Assembly: GCF_902859945.1 (NCBI RefSeq)
Contig: NZ_CADIKL010000002.1
Span: 1 to 64,000, forward strand
DNA: 64,000 nt
DNA from: Paraburkholderia caffeinitolerans
GTDB taxonomy: Bacteria; Pseudomonadota; Gammaproteobacteria; Burkholderiales; Burkholderiaceae
Reading direction: 5' to 3'
Position 1 is the first letter of the stretch, and each line of letters starts with the position of its first letter. Positions 32,570 through 42,014 of the stretch are shown one piece after another. Both the position numbers and the translations under genes were made by a program. The notes beneath the pieces were generated by a model. It worked only from the letters and a program-made list of their open reading frames with translations. It did not search any database and was not told where the DNA came from.

Positions 32570-35323
32570 ATGTGCTCGGGAGTGAAGTCCGGCGTGCGCC
32601 TGAGACGTTATGCAATCACGGCGATTTCCGTCATCGCCGGTTTGATTGTCGTCGGACGCATCACCGGTATCCTGGTCGACTGGTTGTGGTTCTCTTCCAT
32701 CGGCTACGATGGCGTTTTCTGGACCATTCTTTGCGCGAGAGCGTTGCTGTTTGCCGCGGTGTTCGCAGTCTCGGCGTGCGCGATATGGCTGTCGGGGAGT
32801 TTGGCGCATCGTTACGCGAGGGGCGTCGATATCCTGCGAGCGGAAGCAGGCGATCCGTCGGGTGCGACGCCGGTCACCGGCGATCTGGCCGAACTGGTCG
32901 CGCCGTACGTTCCCTGGCGCTCCAGCATTGCCTGCGCAGCGATCATCCTGGGGCTGCTTATCGCCGCGAGCGAAATCCCGAGCTGGGACATCGCGCTTCG
33001 CTTCATTTATCAGGTGCCTGTTGGCGAGCGCGATCCGATCTTCGAGAGGGACATCGGCTTTTATCTCTTCTCGCTCCCCGCGTATGTCGCGCTCAAGAAC
33101 TGGCTGCTGTGGCTAGTCTTCTGCAGCGCGATCGTGGCAGGTGTTGTCTACGGGTTGCGCGGTGACATCGCGCCGGAGCGGCCACCACGGACGCTCTCGG
33201 CCGCCGCCATCACTCATGGTTCGGCACTGCTCGGTTTGCTCTTCGCGCTGAAGGCCTGGTCGTGGTGGCTCGACCGCTTTCTGCTGCTCTATGGCGACAA
33301 TGGCGTTGTGGTCGGCGCCAGCTATACCGATGTCCACGTCGAGTTGCCGGTCCTGTGGATGCTCGTCGGTCTTGCGGCGGCCTCATCCGTGGCCCTTTGG
33401 ATCAACATGCGCCAACGTAGCTATCTGCTGCCTGCAGTTCTCGCGTTGCTCGTATTCGGCAGCTCGTTTGTGTTCGCTGTGATCTATCCGCTGCTGTTTC
33501 AGCGCTTCTATGTCAAACCGAGCGAGCTGGGACTGGAAACACCCTATATCGAGCACACCATCGCGCTAACGCGCGAGGCGTACGGCCTCGCAAAGATTGA
33601 GATTAAACCGTTCGAGGCCGGGCAGGGACTGACTCTCGACTCGCTGCAGGCCAATCGGGCGACCATCGACAACATCCGGCTATGGGATGTGCAACCGCTG
33701 ATGGATAGCTACGCACAGTTGCAGGAGATCAGGACGTACTACAAATTTCTCTCGGTGGACATCGACCGCTATCAGCTTGACAACGGATACAGGCAGGTGA
33801 TGCTGTCTGCGCGTGAACTGGAACCGGCGATGCTTGCGCCCAACGCCCAAACCTGGGTGAACCTGCACCTTATCTTTACTCACGGCATCGGTGTCGTGAT
33901 GTCGCCAGTCACAGAGAAGTCCACCGAAGGCTTACCCCTGCTCTATCTGCGTGATATTCCACCCGTCTCCAACGGCGGCCCGGCCATTCGCGAACCACGC
34001 CTCTATTTCAGTGAAGGCCAGCAGGACTACGTCCTCGTGAACGGCAAGGTGGCTGAATTCGACTATCCCAAAGGGGCGGACAATGCGTACACGACGTATA
34101 GCGGCCGCGACGGCGTCACTATCGGCAGTGTGGCGCGACGCAGTCTCTTTGCCTGGCAATTCGACGATCCCAACATCCTGCTGAGCGGCTATATCACAGA
34201 CCAGAGCCGGATCCTGCTTCACCGCAACATTCGGGACCGCGTGCGGACGATCGCGCCATTCCTGAGTCTCGACCATGACCCCTATGTCGTAGCGAGCAAT
34301 GGACGCCTGTACTGGATACAGGACACCTACACGGTCAGCCAGTGGTTTCCTTATTCCCGGCCGGGTTTCGGCGAAGGCGCCAATTACATTCGAAACGCGG
34401 TCAAGGTCGTGGTCGACGCGTACAACGGCACGGTCGACTTCTACGTCAGCGATCCCGCCGATCCGCTACTGCGCACCTATGAGCGCGCCTTCCCGGGTTT
34501 GTTCAAGCCTTTGGACATGATGCCACCGGAGCTCCGGCGTCATATCCGCTACCCAGAAGATCTGTTCCTGATCCAGGCGCAGGTCTACCGCGCCTATCAC
34601 ATGGAGGCGCCGGAGGTCTTCTACAACCGCGAGGATCTGTGGCAGTTTCCCCGGGAGTTGGCCGGAATGGATGGCGGGAGCGCAGCCAGCACGATGCCGC
34701 CGTACTACACGATCATGCGACTTCCCGGCGAAGCCCGCGCCGAGTTCATTCTCATGTTGCCGATGGTGCCGAGCCAGCGGGAAAACATGATTGCCTGGCT
34801 GGTGGCGCGTTGCGATTCCGCAGGGTATGGCAAGCTCATCGTCTATACGTTCCCCAAGGACAGGCTGGTCTTTGGGCCGTTTCAGGTCGAAGCGCGTATT
34901 CAGCAGAATACGGAGATCTCGCAGCAGATCTCGCTATGGAACCAGATGGGCTCACGCGTCATTCGCGGTCATCTTGTGGTCGTGCCCATCGAGAACTCGA
35001 TTCTCTACGTTTCTCCGCTTTATTTGCGCGCGGAGTCCGGTCAGTTGCCGGAGTTGAAGCGGGTGATTGCTGCCTATGGTGACCGTGTGGTGATGGAGGA
35101 CAGCCTGGGTGAAGCCCTGGCGGCGCTTTTCAAGGAGACTGCGCAAGCAGCGCCGGCCCCGCGAGGCACAGTGGACGCGCGTGCACGCGAGGCACTTGCC
35201 CACTATGACCGGGCCATCGAGCGAATGAAGGCGGGAGACTGGAGCGGCTTCGGCGCGGAGCTGGATGCCCTTCGGCCGTTGCTCGAGGCACTCGGCGCCC
35301 ACCGTTCCGATGATCAGAAGTGA
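32570..35323 (+). CDS. UPF0182 family large membrane protein
   Basis: 917 residues from ATG 32570 with GGAGGG upstream; a GTG at 32546 would add eight. The N-terminal ~300 residues hold about seven transmembrane helices (AITAISVIAGLIVVGRITGI, DWLWFSSIGYDGVFWTILCA and others). The long soluble remainder has the UPF0182 pattern: FYVKPSELGLETPYIEHTIA, NIRLWDVQPLMDSYAQLQEI, RLYWIQDTYTVSQWFPYSRP, and a C-terminal IPIENSILYV-like segment (VPIENSILYVSPLYLRAESG). The family is widespread but its function is unknown. It follows the stress-type block on the opposite strand; no operon partner is seen. Confidence 0.9.
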   Translation: MCSGVKSGVRLRRYAITAISVIAGLIVVGRITGILVDWLWFSSIGYDGVFWTILCARALLFAAVFAVSACAIWLSGSLAHRYARGVDILRAEAGDPSGATPVTGDLAELVAPYVPWRSSIACAAIILGLLIAASEIPSWDIALRFIYQVPVGERDPIFERDIGFYLFSLPAYVALKNWLLWLVFCSAIVAGVVYGLRGDIAPERPPRTLSAAAITHGSALLGLLFALKAWSWWLDRFLLLYGDNGVVVGASYTDVHVELPVLWMLVGLAAASSVALWINMRQRSYLLPAVLALLVFGSSFVFAVIYPLLFQRFYVKPSELGLETPYIEHTIALTREAYGLAKIEIKPFEAGQGLTLDSLQANRATIDNIRLWDVQPLMDSYAQLQEIRTYYKFLSVDIDRYQLDNGYRQVMLSARELEPAMLAPNAQTWVNLHLIFTHGIGVVMSPVTEKSTEGLPLLYLRDIPPVSNGGPAIREPRLYFSEGQQDYVLVNGKVAEFDYPKGADNAYTTYSGRDGVTIGSVARRSLFAWQFDDPNILLSGYITDQSRILLHRNIRDRVRTIAPFLSLDHDPYVVASNGRLYWIQDTYTVSQWFPYSRPGFGEGANYIRNAVKVVVDAYNGTVDFYVSDPADPLLRTYERAFPGLFKPLDMMPPELRRHIRYPEDLFLIQAQVYRAYHMEAPEVFYNREDLWQFPRELAGMDGGSAASTMPPYYTIMRLPGEARAEFILMLPMVPSQRENMIAWLVARCDSAGYGKLIVYTFPKDRLVFGPFQVEARIQQNTEISQQISLWNQMGSRVIRGHLVVVPIENSILYVSPLYLRAESGQLPELKRVIAAYGDRVVMEDSLGEALAALFKETAQAAPAPRGTVDARAREALAHYDRAIERMKAGDWSGFGAELDALRPLLEALGAHRSDDQK

Positions 35324-35460
35324 AGAGGGGGAGATTTTAAGGGGCGTCTAAACGTAATGGCGAAAGCAGCAAGGCCTTCAAGCGGCGAATGGTTGTTCAT
35401 CACGATGTCTGGACAATTCATGTCTCAAATCATAGAGATCCCTGCCGCGGATTCTCAATC

Positions 35461-37086
35461 TCAAGCAGCAACCAGACGCCGCTCGAGCACCTCCTCGGCC
35501 CTCCTGGAAGTCACCACTTCCACATGCATTCTCGCTCGCGTCAAACCGACAAACAGCAAATTCGGCCACAAAGGATCCGCTTGATCGAAGTCCACCTCCG
35601 TGAGCACGATCGCGGGTGCCGATTGGCCCTTGAACCGGCGAACGGTCTCGATAGCCAATTCGCCTTCGGAACAAAGGGGTTCGCCCAGCGCGTCGTATTC
35701 GCCCGTGAACTTCTTGAGCGTCCATTGAGCCAGCATGTCCTGTGCGAGCAGTTCCGAATGCGCTCGCCCACGCCAGCAGAGTACGACGATATCCTGGAGC
35801 GAGTAGCCCAGATCGATGCACCGGCAAATGGCCCGCGCGGTCGCATTCGCGACGGTCTGATCTGCGGTGCCGCCATACACCGAAAACTGCGGCGGTTCGC
35901 CGGCAAGCGGCGCGCACGGCTCGACTGGCTCGTCGGTCAGCCGCAGCAGGTTGATCGTCTCGACGATCTTGCGCGGGCTCCGGTAGTTTTCCCGGGCGCT
36001 CACCACCACGGCGTCGCTCACTTCGATCTGCGTGCGATCCGGGTAGACGCATTGCTCGGGATCTTCCAGCAGGTAGATGCGCCCGTTCTCGCGCACGCGG
36101 GCAATCAGCGCCTCCACCCACGCCGCCTGCATGTCCTGGAGTTCGTCGATCACCAGCACGTCGAGTTCTGGCGCCGTGCTTGCCTGCTCATCGAGGTAGC
36201 GATTCGCAAGGGCTTCGAAGTCGGGGTCGATGCGCGGACGGCTCGATCCCTCCCAGCACAGCTGATGGAAGCTGCTGACCTCGATACCTGCCGGCGCGAA
36301 TGTGCGCATCTGATCAGCAAGTGGCCGGTTGAAGCAGACGTAGGAGGCCTTCTGGTTCGCGACACACGCCTGGCGCAGCAGCGCGAGCGCCAACTGGGTC
36401 TTGCCCGATCCCGCGGTCGCCCGCACGTGGATGACCCCGCTTGCGACGGCGATGCGCGGAACCCACCGCGCGAGGCCGCCCGAGATCGCGCTCACGCGTC
36501 GCTGGAGCGTGCCGGCCAGCGCGGAGACATCGGGTTGGACGCGTAGACGGTCGAGCAGAAACGAACGCACCCGCTCCCTCTCAGCATCGGGTCTGCCGGC
36601 GCCAAGGCGGCGCTGAACGAATCCCGCGAGGTCAAGGCATTCGTCCGCATCGGCAATACGCTCGCGTGGGTAGTCGATGGTCCCCTCGTCGCTGATTCGA
36701 TAGTGCGGCAACACGAGGCAATGCAGCAGGCGCACGTCGAGTTTTTCCGACTTCAGCCGCTTCAGGATCGAACTGAACTGCCAACCGGTCTGCTGACCGA
36801 TGTTCTTTCGCAGCAGACCGTATTGCTTGAACAAGCCATCGCGGGTGGCGTCGATCTCGCCCGCTTTCACCTCCAGCACCGCGACGTCTCCGGCGCTGTT
36901 GAGCACCACGATGTCGAGCTCGCCGTGGCTGTCCCGCTGCGGTTCTGAGTGTGTCCAGTTGACGCTGTGAAACAGCTCGTAGCTCTGCGCAAGGCGATCT
37001 GCGAGATGTCTGAGCAATTCGAGTTCGACATGCTCGCCTGCAGACATCGCCTGTATTGCTGCAATCGGAGGGTGGACTATGGCCAT
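35461..37086 (-). CDS. NERD-domain superfamily 1 helicase
   Basis: 541 residues from ATG 37086; an ATG at 37131 and a GTG at 37164 allow 15-26 more. Residues about 15-110 are a NERD (nuclease-related) domain: GEHVELELL, HGELDIVVLNS, VLEVKAGEI with the Asp58 and Glu72-x-Lys74 metal-site pattern. A UvrD-like helicase follows: Walker A ATAGSGKTQL (Lys229), Walker B LVIDELQDM (Asp314-Glu315), and motif VI LLFVGLTRARMHVEVV at the end. NERD-helicases are associated with DNA processing and sometimes anti-phage defence. It stands alone on this strand, next to a hipBA locus, and differs from the helicase at 17497, which has no nuclease domain. Confidence 0.85.
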   Translation of the reverse strand: MAIVHPPIAAIQAMSAGEHVELELLRHLADRLAQSYELFHSVNWTHSEPQRDSHGELDIVVLNSAGDVAVLEVKAGEIDATRDGLFKQYGLLRKNIGQQTGWQFSSILKRLKSEKLDVRLLHCLVLPHYRISDEGTIDYPRERIADADECLDLAGFVQRRLGAGRPDAERERVRSFLLDRLRVQPDVSALAGTLQRRVSAISGGLARWVPRIAVASGVIHVRATAGSGKTQLALALLRQACVANQKASYVCFNRPLADQMRTFAPAGIEVSSFHQLCWEGSSRPRIDPDFEALANRYLDEQASTAPELDVLVIDELQDMQAAWVEALIARVRENGRIYLLEDPEQCVYPDRTQIEVSDAVVVSARENYRSPRKIVETINLLRLTDEPVEPCAPLAGEPPQFSVYGGTADQTVANATARAICRCIDLGYSLQDIVVLCWRGRAHSELLAQDMLAQWTLKKFTGEYDALGEPLCSEGELAIETVRRFKGQSAPAIVLTEVDFDQADPLWPNLLFVGLTRARMHVEVVTSRRAEEVLERRLVAA

Positions 37087-37628
37087 TGTTTTTCGATTCA
37101 AACTGCATGCATCGCCCGCATGCCGCGCCATGTTTTCTTTCAACTGGCACAGCGTCGGGAACACGTCGTTGCACTCATGCCAAAGATTCTATGCGTGTAT
37201 ATAACGGTATGCCTCGGAAAAGCTTGAGCGCTGTATGCGTATTTCCAATTCACCGCGTCAGCATTCGCCGTGCGAAGACTTGAACCAGGAATGGCTTCGC
37301 CTCGCATCCGGATGAATAACAAAACGTTGCACCATCAACTATCTGACGCTTCGCCGGTTTAACGTGGGCGCTATGCGCTCAGGCGTATCGAGGCCGCACT
37401 GTTCATGCCCGGATATCGAATCGACCCGGACAACTGCGGTACACCCTTTACCGCCACAGCGAAGGTTGCTTCCGACAAATCGTTAAAGATCGGCTTTACG
37501 CATAGCTACTCCGTGAGCTGCGAGTACTGGGGTGCAAAGCGGAACCATTGCGGTCAGCACATTGGTCAATACGTCCGACCGTTGGCCGCATGGGCCGTCA
37601 CAAGAGCGGTATGAGCCATTTTCTTCGG

Positions 37629-37648
37629 TTGTAGCCTACGAGCTACAA
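37629..37648. promoter_or_regulatory. hipBA operator 1
   Basis: TTGTAGC (37629-37635) and GCTACAA (37642-37648) form a perfect 7-bp inverted repeat with a 6-bp spacer, the geometry of a HipB dimer site. The same half-site recurs three more times before the hipB start. Confidence 0.6.
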
Positions 37649-37669
37649 AACATGCCAGTTCCCCACTTT

Positions 37670-37765
37670 TTGTAGCCCAACGGACACAATCCCGCCTTGC
37701 CGTCTTGTGGCCTCTGGGCTACAATTTTCTCGTTTTCAGCCAATAGTGATGCCCCAGGGCTACAA
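37670..37765. promoter_or_regulatory. Further hipBA operator half-sites
   Basis: TTGTAGCCC at 37670-37678, GGGCTACAA at 37716-37724 and GGGCTACAA at 37757-37765 repeat the half-site of operator 1. The first two are inverted to each other about 37 bp apart, which could support looping. The last abuts the GTG start of hipB, so binding would block both promoter and ribosome access. Confidence 0.6.
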
Positions 37766-38026
37766 GTGACGAATCTGGCAGACGTTGGAGAGATGCTCAA
37801 GCAGGTGCGCAGCGACGCGGGCCTCTCGCAAAAAGACCTTGCTGAACGTGCAGGCGTCGCTCGCACCACGCTCGCGCGCATGGAGACGCTCGCGCGTGGC
37901 GACATGAGTGTGGCGGTGCTCGTCCGGCTCCTCGAAGCGGCCGGCTACGACCTGCGGGTCGTCAAGCGCGGTCATGCCCGCACGCTCGACGACGTGCTCA
38001 CAGAGCAGAAACAGTCTGGAGCCTGA
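37766..38026 (+). CDS. hipB: HipB-type antitoxin (XRE family)
   Basis: 86 residues from GTG 37766; an ATG at 37793 is the alternative, but its GGAG lies too close. The helix-turn-helix is residues about 10-65: MLKQVRSDAGLSQKDLAERA, GVARTTLARMETLARGDMSV. The tail (RTLDDVLTEQKQSGA) is short. It neutralises HipA and represses the operon through the repeated TTGTAGC half-sites just upstream. The stop codon is two bases from the hipA ATG, so translation is coupled. Confidence 0.85.
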   Translation: MTNLADVGEMLKQVRSDAGLSQKDLAERAGVARTTLARMETLARGDMSVAVLVRLLEAAGYDLRVVKRGHARTLDDVLTEQKQSGA

Positions 38027-38028
38027 GC

Positions 38029-39369
38029 ATGCGCCTTCACGTCTACGTCAAGGGCAAGCCTGTCGCGCGGTTGTACCGCCTTCAAGACAATTATGCGCTT
38101 CGCTACAGCACGGACGCGTCACCCGAGGACTTCGTCAGCCTGACCATGCCTGTTCGCGAAGAGCCGTGGGTGTGGCCCCGCGATTTGCACCCATTCTTTC
38201 GCCAGAACCTGCCCGAAGGATTCCTTCTTGAGGTCATTCGTGAGGAATTCGGCCCACTCCTCGACGGAACGGACCTGTCGCTGCTCGCCGTCATAGGCGG
38301 CGCCGGCATTGGCCGCGTGACAGTGGCGCCTGAGGGCGGCCAGCCCGGTGGTGAGCTCGACCCGCTTGACCTGAATACCCTGCTTCATCAGGATGTCTCG
38401 ACCCAGCACTTCGCGGAGCTGGTGAGGTACTACGCGCGCGCCGCCATCTCGGGCGCGGTGCCGAAGTTCCTGGCGCCGGAGGTTTCCTCAGCGCAAACGC
38501 CAGTCGGCAAGCAGACGCTGCGCACCAGCCGGCACATCATCAAGGGTTCCGACGAGCAGACCCCCTACCTTGGGTTCAATGAGCATTACACAATGCGGGT
38601 GCTCGCAAGGCTCGACGTCGCTCGAGTGGCAAGAACAACCCTGTCTGACGACGGGCGTGTGCTGGTCGTCGACCGCTTCGATGTCGATGAAAATGGCATG
38701 CCTGCATACGGCGTCGAGGACGCATGCAGTCTCCTCGGTCTCCCTCCGCATGAGAAATATCGGCCCTCGACAGAGCAGGTGCTGAACGCAACAAAGCCCT
38801 ACATCAGCAGCGCGAACTGGAGACAGCAGGCCGAACATCTTGGCTGGCTGATACTGACCAACTACGTTGTTCGCAACGCGGACTGCCACTCGAAAAACGT
38901 TGCTCTTCTTTACTCGAACATCGACGACGTCGTGTACACCCCCGTGTACGACATCGTGACCACCCAGGCTTACCCTCGCTTTGCCGGCAATCCACCCGGG
39001 CTTAGCGTCGACGGGCGCAAGACCTGGGCGCCGGGCAAAACGCTGGAGCGATTCTTCAACACGCGGCTGGGCATCCCGCCACGGCGCTATCGCGAGATGG
39101 TGGAGGCGCTCTGCGATTCGGCCGTGTCAACCGGGAAAGAGGTTGTCGAGGCCGCGAAGAACGAACCCCGATGGCACTGGATAGCGAAGCAGATGCTGCA
39201 CGCGTGGAACGAGGGCATGGCGACAGTGCGAAGTGCCAAGCCACAAGCAGAGCTCAAGGGCCTCACACCCATTCTTGAGTCGGCCGGATTCTCGGATTCA
39301 GACAAGCCGGAGAGCACGAGAGACGTGATTGGACGTTCCGAGCTTCTCGCTCCTGCGAGAAAGAGCTGA
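38029..39369 (+). CDS. hipA: HipA toxin kinase
   Basis: 446 residues, full length for the family. The N-terminal subdomain (RLHVYVKGKPVARLYRLQDN, LPEGFLLEVIREEFG) is followed by the kinase fold. ISGAVPKFLA (Ser141) matches the autophosphorylated P-loop serine region. The catalytic motif NADCHSKN (Asp285, Lys289, Asn290) and the metal-binding Asp308 in TPVYDIV are intact. HipA phosphorylates an aminoacyl-tRNA synthetase (GltX in E. coli), giving growth arrest and persistence. It is coupled to hipB by a two-base gap, so it looks like an active type II toxin-antitoxin module. Confidence 0.92.
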   Translation: MRLHVYVKGKPVARLYRLQDNYALRYSTDASPEDFVSLTMPVREEPWVWPRDLHPFFRQNLPEGFLLEVIREEFGPLLDGTDLSLLAVIGGAGIGRVTVAPEGGQPGGELDPLDLNTLLHQDVSTQHFAELVRYYARAAISGAVPKFLAPEVSSAQTPVGKQTLRTSRHIIKGSDEQTPYLGFNEHYTMRVLARLDVARVARTTLSDDGRVLVVDRFDVDENGMPAYGVEDACSLLGLPPHEKYRPSTEQVLNATKPYISSANWRQQAEHLGWLILTNYVVRNADCHSKNVALLYSNIDDVVYTPVYDIVTTQAYPRFAGNPPGLSVDGRKTWAPGKTLERFFNTRLGIPPRRYREMVEALCDSAVSTGKEVVEAAKNEPRWHWIAKQMLHAWNEGMATVRSAKPQAELKGLTPILESAGFSDSDKPESTRDVIGRSELLAPARKS

Positions 39370-39777
39370 CCCCTGCAGGTCCGGGTTCTGCGCCGGGTAG
39401 CGCTTCGGTCCGCTGCACTCGGGAACCAGCGCAGGACGTTCCAGACCGAGCGGCAGCGCCTCGAAGCGGAACCGGCGCGCGTGGCCGGGCGGCTCGCCGT
39501 GCTCGAGGCGCTGCGTGAGCGCCTCCTCACCGGACTGACGGACTGACGGACGAACGCGACGCGCGGCAGCAGGCCGCCGCCGAGGCCGCGGCGCTCACCA
39601 CCAGCGTGGTGCAGCAACGCCGCCCCCGGGAGCGCACCATGACTCAGGATTTCCCTGCCCACCCCCTGTGGGTAGTACCCGCCGGTTTTCCACCGCCGTA
39701 CCGTGATCGCATCCGGCTGGTCGAGCGGCAATCCCGGCGCTTTTGCGCTATAACACTCGATGCCTCCGAGGCTCTCG
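39370..39777 (+). pseudogene. Broken coiled-coil gene remnant downstream of hipA
   Basis: Two plus-strand frames joined across a CTGACGGACTGACGGAC repeat (39533-39549) would read RQRLEAEPARVAGRLAVLEA then LRERLLTGLTDERDARQQAA, an Arg/Glu/Ala coiled coil like the tail of KfrA or related partition-type proteins. An 8-bp tandem duplication at the junction breaks the frame. There is no start codon. The identity is a guess; the rest up to the MFS gene is featureless. Confidence 0.3.
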
Positions 39778-41097
39778 ATGACCATTCACACTCGCTACAA
39801 TCCGAAGTCCGCATGGATCATGACCGCGCTGCTGACCGGCCTCGCCATGATCAACTTCCTCGACAAGATCGTGATCGGCATGGTCGCCGTGCCATTGACC
39901 GCCGAATTGCATTTGTCTCCGGCGGAATTCGGTTTTGTGGCCGGCAGTTTCTTCTGGTTGTTTTCCGTATCGACGATCGTGGTCGGCTTTCTCGCCAACC
40001 GCTTTCCCACGCGCTGGATTCTTCTCGCCATGGGCGTTAGCTGGGCCGTGCTGCAATTGCCCCAGGCATTCGCAGGCAGCGCCGTTGCGTTACTCGCTTG
40101 CCGCGTGGTGCTGGGCGCCGCCGAAGGACCGTCGTTTCCGACCTCGGTCCATGCGATCTTCAAGTGGTTTCCGGACCGCCACCGCAATGTGCCCGTGGCA
40201 ATCATCAACCAGGGCGCGGCTATGGGCATGATCCTGGCCGGCCTGGCCATCCCGCTCATTACGAAACACTGGGGCTGGCGTACGAACTTCTTCTTGCTTG
40301 CCGCCATCGGCGTGGTCTGGTGTGTGCTGTGGCTCTGCTTCGGACGCGAAGGCACGCTCGACGGCGCGCCGCGCGCGGCAAGCGCCGTAGCCGCCTCCGA
40401 AGCCGAGGCGGTCGACGTGCCTGATGCACAACGACAGCCCTATTTCAGGCTGCTCACCGATCGTTCCATACTGTGTGTTTTTCTACTCTGCTTCGCCGCC
40501 TACTGGCTGCTGGGACAGACCATCACGTGGCTTCCCACGTGGTTCGAAAAAGGACTCGGCTACGGCGGCGTCGCCGCTGGCCGCTGCTTCGCACTGGTGA
40601 TCCTTGCCATTTCCATCGGCAATATCGGCTTGAGCTGGCTTTCGCAACGCATGCTCAATGGCGGAGCGAGTTCACGTCAGGCGCGTGTTCAACTGATCTG
40701 TGTGGCGATGATTGCCGCCGCGCTGCTCCTGATCGCTCTCGCGATGGTCGATCTTTCCGCTGCGGCGAAGGTGGTGCTGTATGCCGTGGCCAGCGCTCTG
40801 CCCGCAGTCTGCCTGTCGGTTACGCCGGCTTTGCTCGCGGAAATGGTGCCCACGGCTCAACGGGCTTCGATGGTGGCGATCAACACCGCCGTTGCGAGCC
40901 TGGGTGCAGCCATCAGCCCCGCCGTCATGGGACGTATCGTGCAGGTGTATGGCAGCGGGACCAGCCACGCGTATGAGATTGGTTTCGCCGTGGGCGCGGC
41001 CTTGATGATCGGCGTTTCGCTCTGCGCGCTCAGGTGGCTCCACCCGGCGCGCGCGCAACACACATTGAAGGGCTCCGCAGCGGCTGTTACGGCTTGA
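39778..41097 (+). CDS. MFS transporter (anion:cation symporter-like)
   Basis: 439 residues from ATG 39778 (GAGG upstream); an ATG at 39760 would add six. Twelve transmembrane helices with a central cytoplasmic loop near residues 205-235. Typical MFS text: MINFLDKIVIGMVAVPLTAE, LACRVVLGAAEGPSFPTSVH (motif region after helix 4), NQGAAMGMILAGLAIPLITK. ACS-family members import organic anions such as tartrate, galactarate or phthalate. It is tail-to-tail, with a one-base gap, against the alpha/beta hydrolase gene. The substrate is unknown. Confidence 0.88.
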   Translation: MTIHTRYNPKSAWIMTALLTGLAMINFLDKIVIGMVAVPLTAELHLSPAEFGFVAGSFFWLFSVSTIVVGFLANRFPTRWILLAMGVSWAVLQLPQAFAGSAVALLACRVVLGAAEGPSFPTSVHAIFKWFPDRHRNVPVAIINQGAAMGMILAGLAIPLITKHWGWRTNFFLLAAIGVVWCVLWLCFGREGTLDGAPRAASAVAASEAEAVDVPDAQRQPYFRLLTDRSILCVFLLCFAAYWLLGQTITWLPTWFEKGLGYGGVAAGRCFALVILAISIGNIGLSWLSQRMLNGGASSRQARVQLICVAMIAAALLLIALAMVDLSAAAKVVLYAVASALPAVCLSVTPALLAEMVPTAQRASMVAINTAVASLGAAISPAVMGRIVQVYGSGTSHAYEIGFAVGAALMIGVSLCALRWLHPARAQHTLKGSAAAVTA

Positions 41098-41098
41098 A

Positions 41099-41983
41099 TC
41101 AGATCGCGGGCGCCCACCGCGCGGCGAGAAAACGTCTCGTGAGCGCGGCGGCTTCGTCATTGGCTTCGTCGAGCACAAAATGACCGCCTTCGAGCAGATG
41201 AATCTCCGCGTCGGGTACGTCTTGCCCATATGCATGCGCGCCCTCCACTGCAAAAGAGGGATCATATTGCCCCCACAGCACGAGCGTCGGTGGCCGATGT
41301 TCGCGTAGAAAGCGCTGCCATTGGGGATAGCGCTCTACATTGGTTCGATAGTCGTAGAAGAGTTCAGTCTGGATGTCGATCTGACCGGGCCGGGTGAGAA
41401 ACGAAAACTCGTCGGTCCAGCTGTCGGGGTCGTAGCGCTCCGGGTTCGGGCTATGGCCCACGTGACGCAGCCGCGTCGCTTCGAACGAAAGCAGGTTGGC
41501 CCGTAGCGCGGGTTCGTACGTTGCGCGATCCCGCCAGAATGCCTTGCGCGTGTTCCAGAGCGGGCCCAGTCCTTCCTCGTGTGCGACCGCATTCTGCACG
41601 ATCAATGCGCGCACGCGCTCAGGCCAGCGCTGCGCCAGCCGGAATCCCACCGGGCCGCCGTAGTCCTGCACAAAAAGCGCGTAGTCGCCAAGTTCAAGCG
41701 CTTCGACAAAGTGTGTCATCACGTCCGCGAGATGATCGAACGTATAGGCAAATTGGTCGGGGGGCGGCGCGCTGCTATGGCCGAAGCCCGGATAATCCGG
41801 CGCAATGAGGCGGTACGTGTCGGCGAGTCGCGGCATCAGGGTTGTGTACATGCGCGACGACGATGGGAAGCCGTGCAGCAGAAGAATGACTGGCGCGTCT
41901 TGTGGACCGGCCTCGCGATAGAAGATGTCGAGTCCGTCGACTACGACACTGCGGTGGCGCATTTCGGTATGTAAGGCGGACAT
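41099..41983 (-). CDS. Alpha/beta hydrolase with Asp nucleophile (epoxide hydrolase/haloalkane dehalogenase class)
   Basis: 294 residues from ATG 41983; the frame to 42229 overlaps the MFS gene. The oxyanion motif is LLLHGFPSSSRMYTTL. The nucleophile elbow is FVQDYGGPVGF, with Asp instead of Ser, as in dehalogenases and epoxide hydrolases. The acid and His lie in LVLWGQYDPSF and LEGGHFVLDEANDE. The lid (FWRDRATYEPALRANLLSFE) is helical. It lies 31 bp after an MFS gene on the same strand, divergent from a LysR; the three look like a detoxification unit. Confidence 0.87.
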   Translation of the reverse strand: MSALHTEMRHRSVVVDGLDIFYREAGPQDAPVILLLHGFPSSSRMYTTLMPRLADTYRLIAPDYPGFGHSSAPPPDQFAYTFDHLADVMTHFVEALELGDYALFVQDYGGPVGFRLAQRWPERVRALIVQNAVAHEEGLGPLWNTRKAFWRDRATYEPALRANLLSFEATRLRHVGHSPNPERYDPDSWTDEFSFLTRPGQIDIQTELFYDYRTNVERYPQWQRFLREHRPPTLVLWGQYDPSFAVEGAHAYGQDVPDAEIHLLEGGHFVLDEANDEAAALTRRFLAARWAPAI

Positions 41984-42014
41984 GTTCGTTCTCCGTATTT
42001 TGTCGGGTGATCGA

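Larger units (their letters stand above)
37087..37765. other. Intergenic region with hipBA operators
   Basis: About 680 bp. The right 140 bp hold the repeated TTGTAGC motif listed separately. A 69-codon frame at 37405-37614 (MPGYRIDPDNCGTPFTATAK) has no ribosome site and no family I recognise. The rest is featureless. Confidence 0.45.

Noticed and set aside
35389..36546. 385-codon plus-strand frame
   Set aside because: It is antisense to the NERD-helicase gene, which has all helicase motifs.
37405..37614. 69-codon frame upstream of hipBA
   Set aside because: No ribosome site and no recognised domain; kept only as part of the intergenic description.
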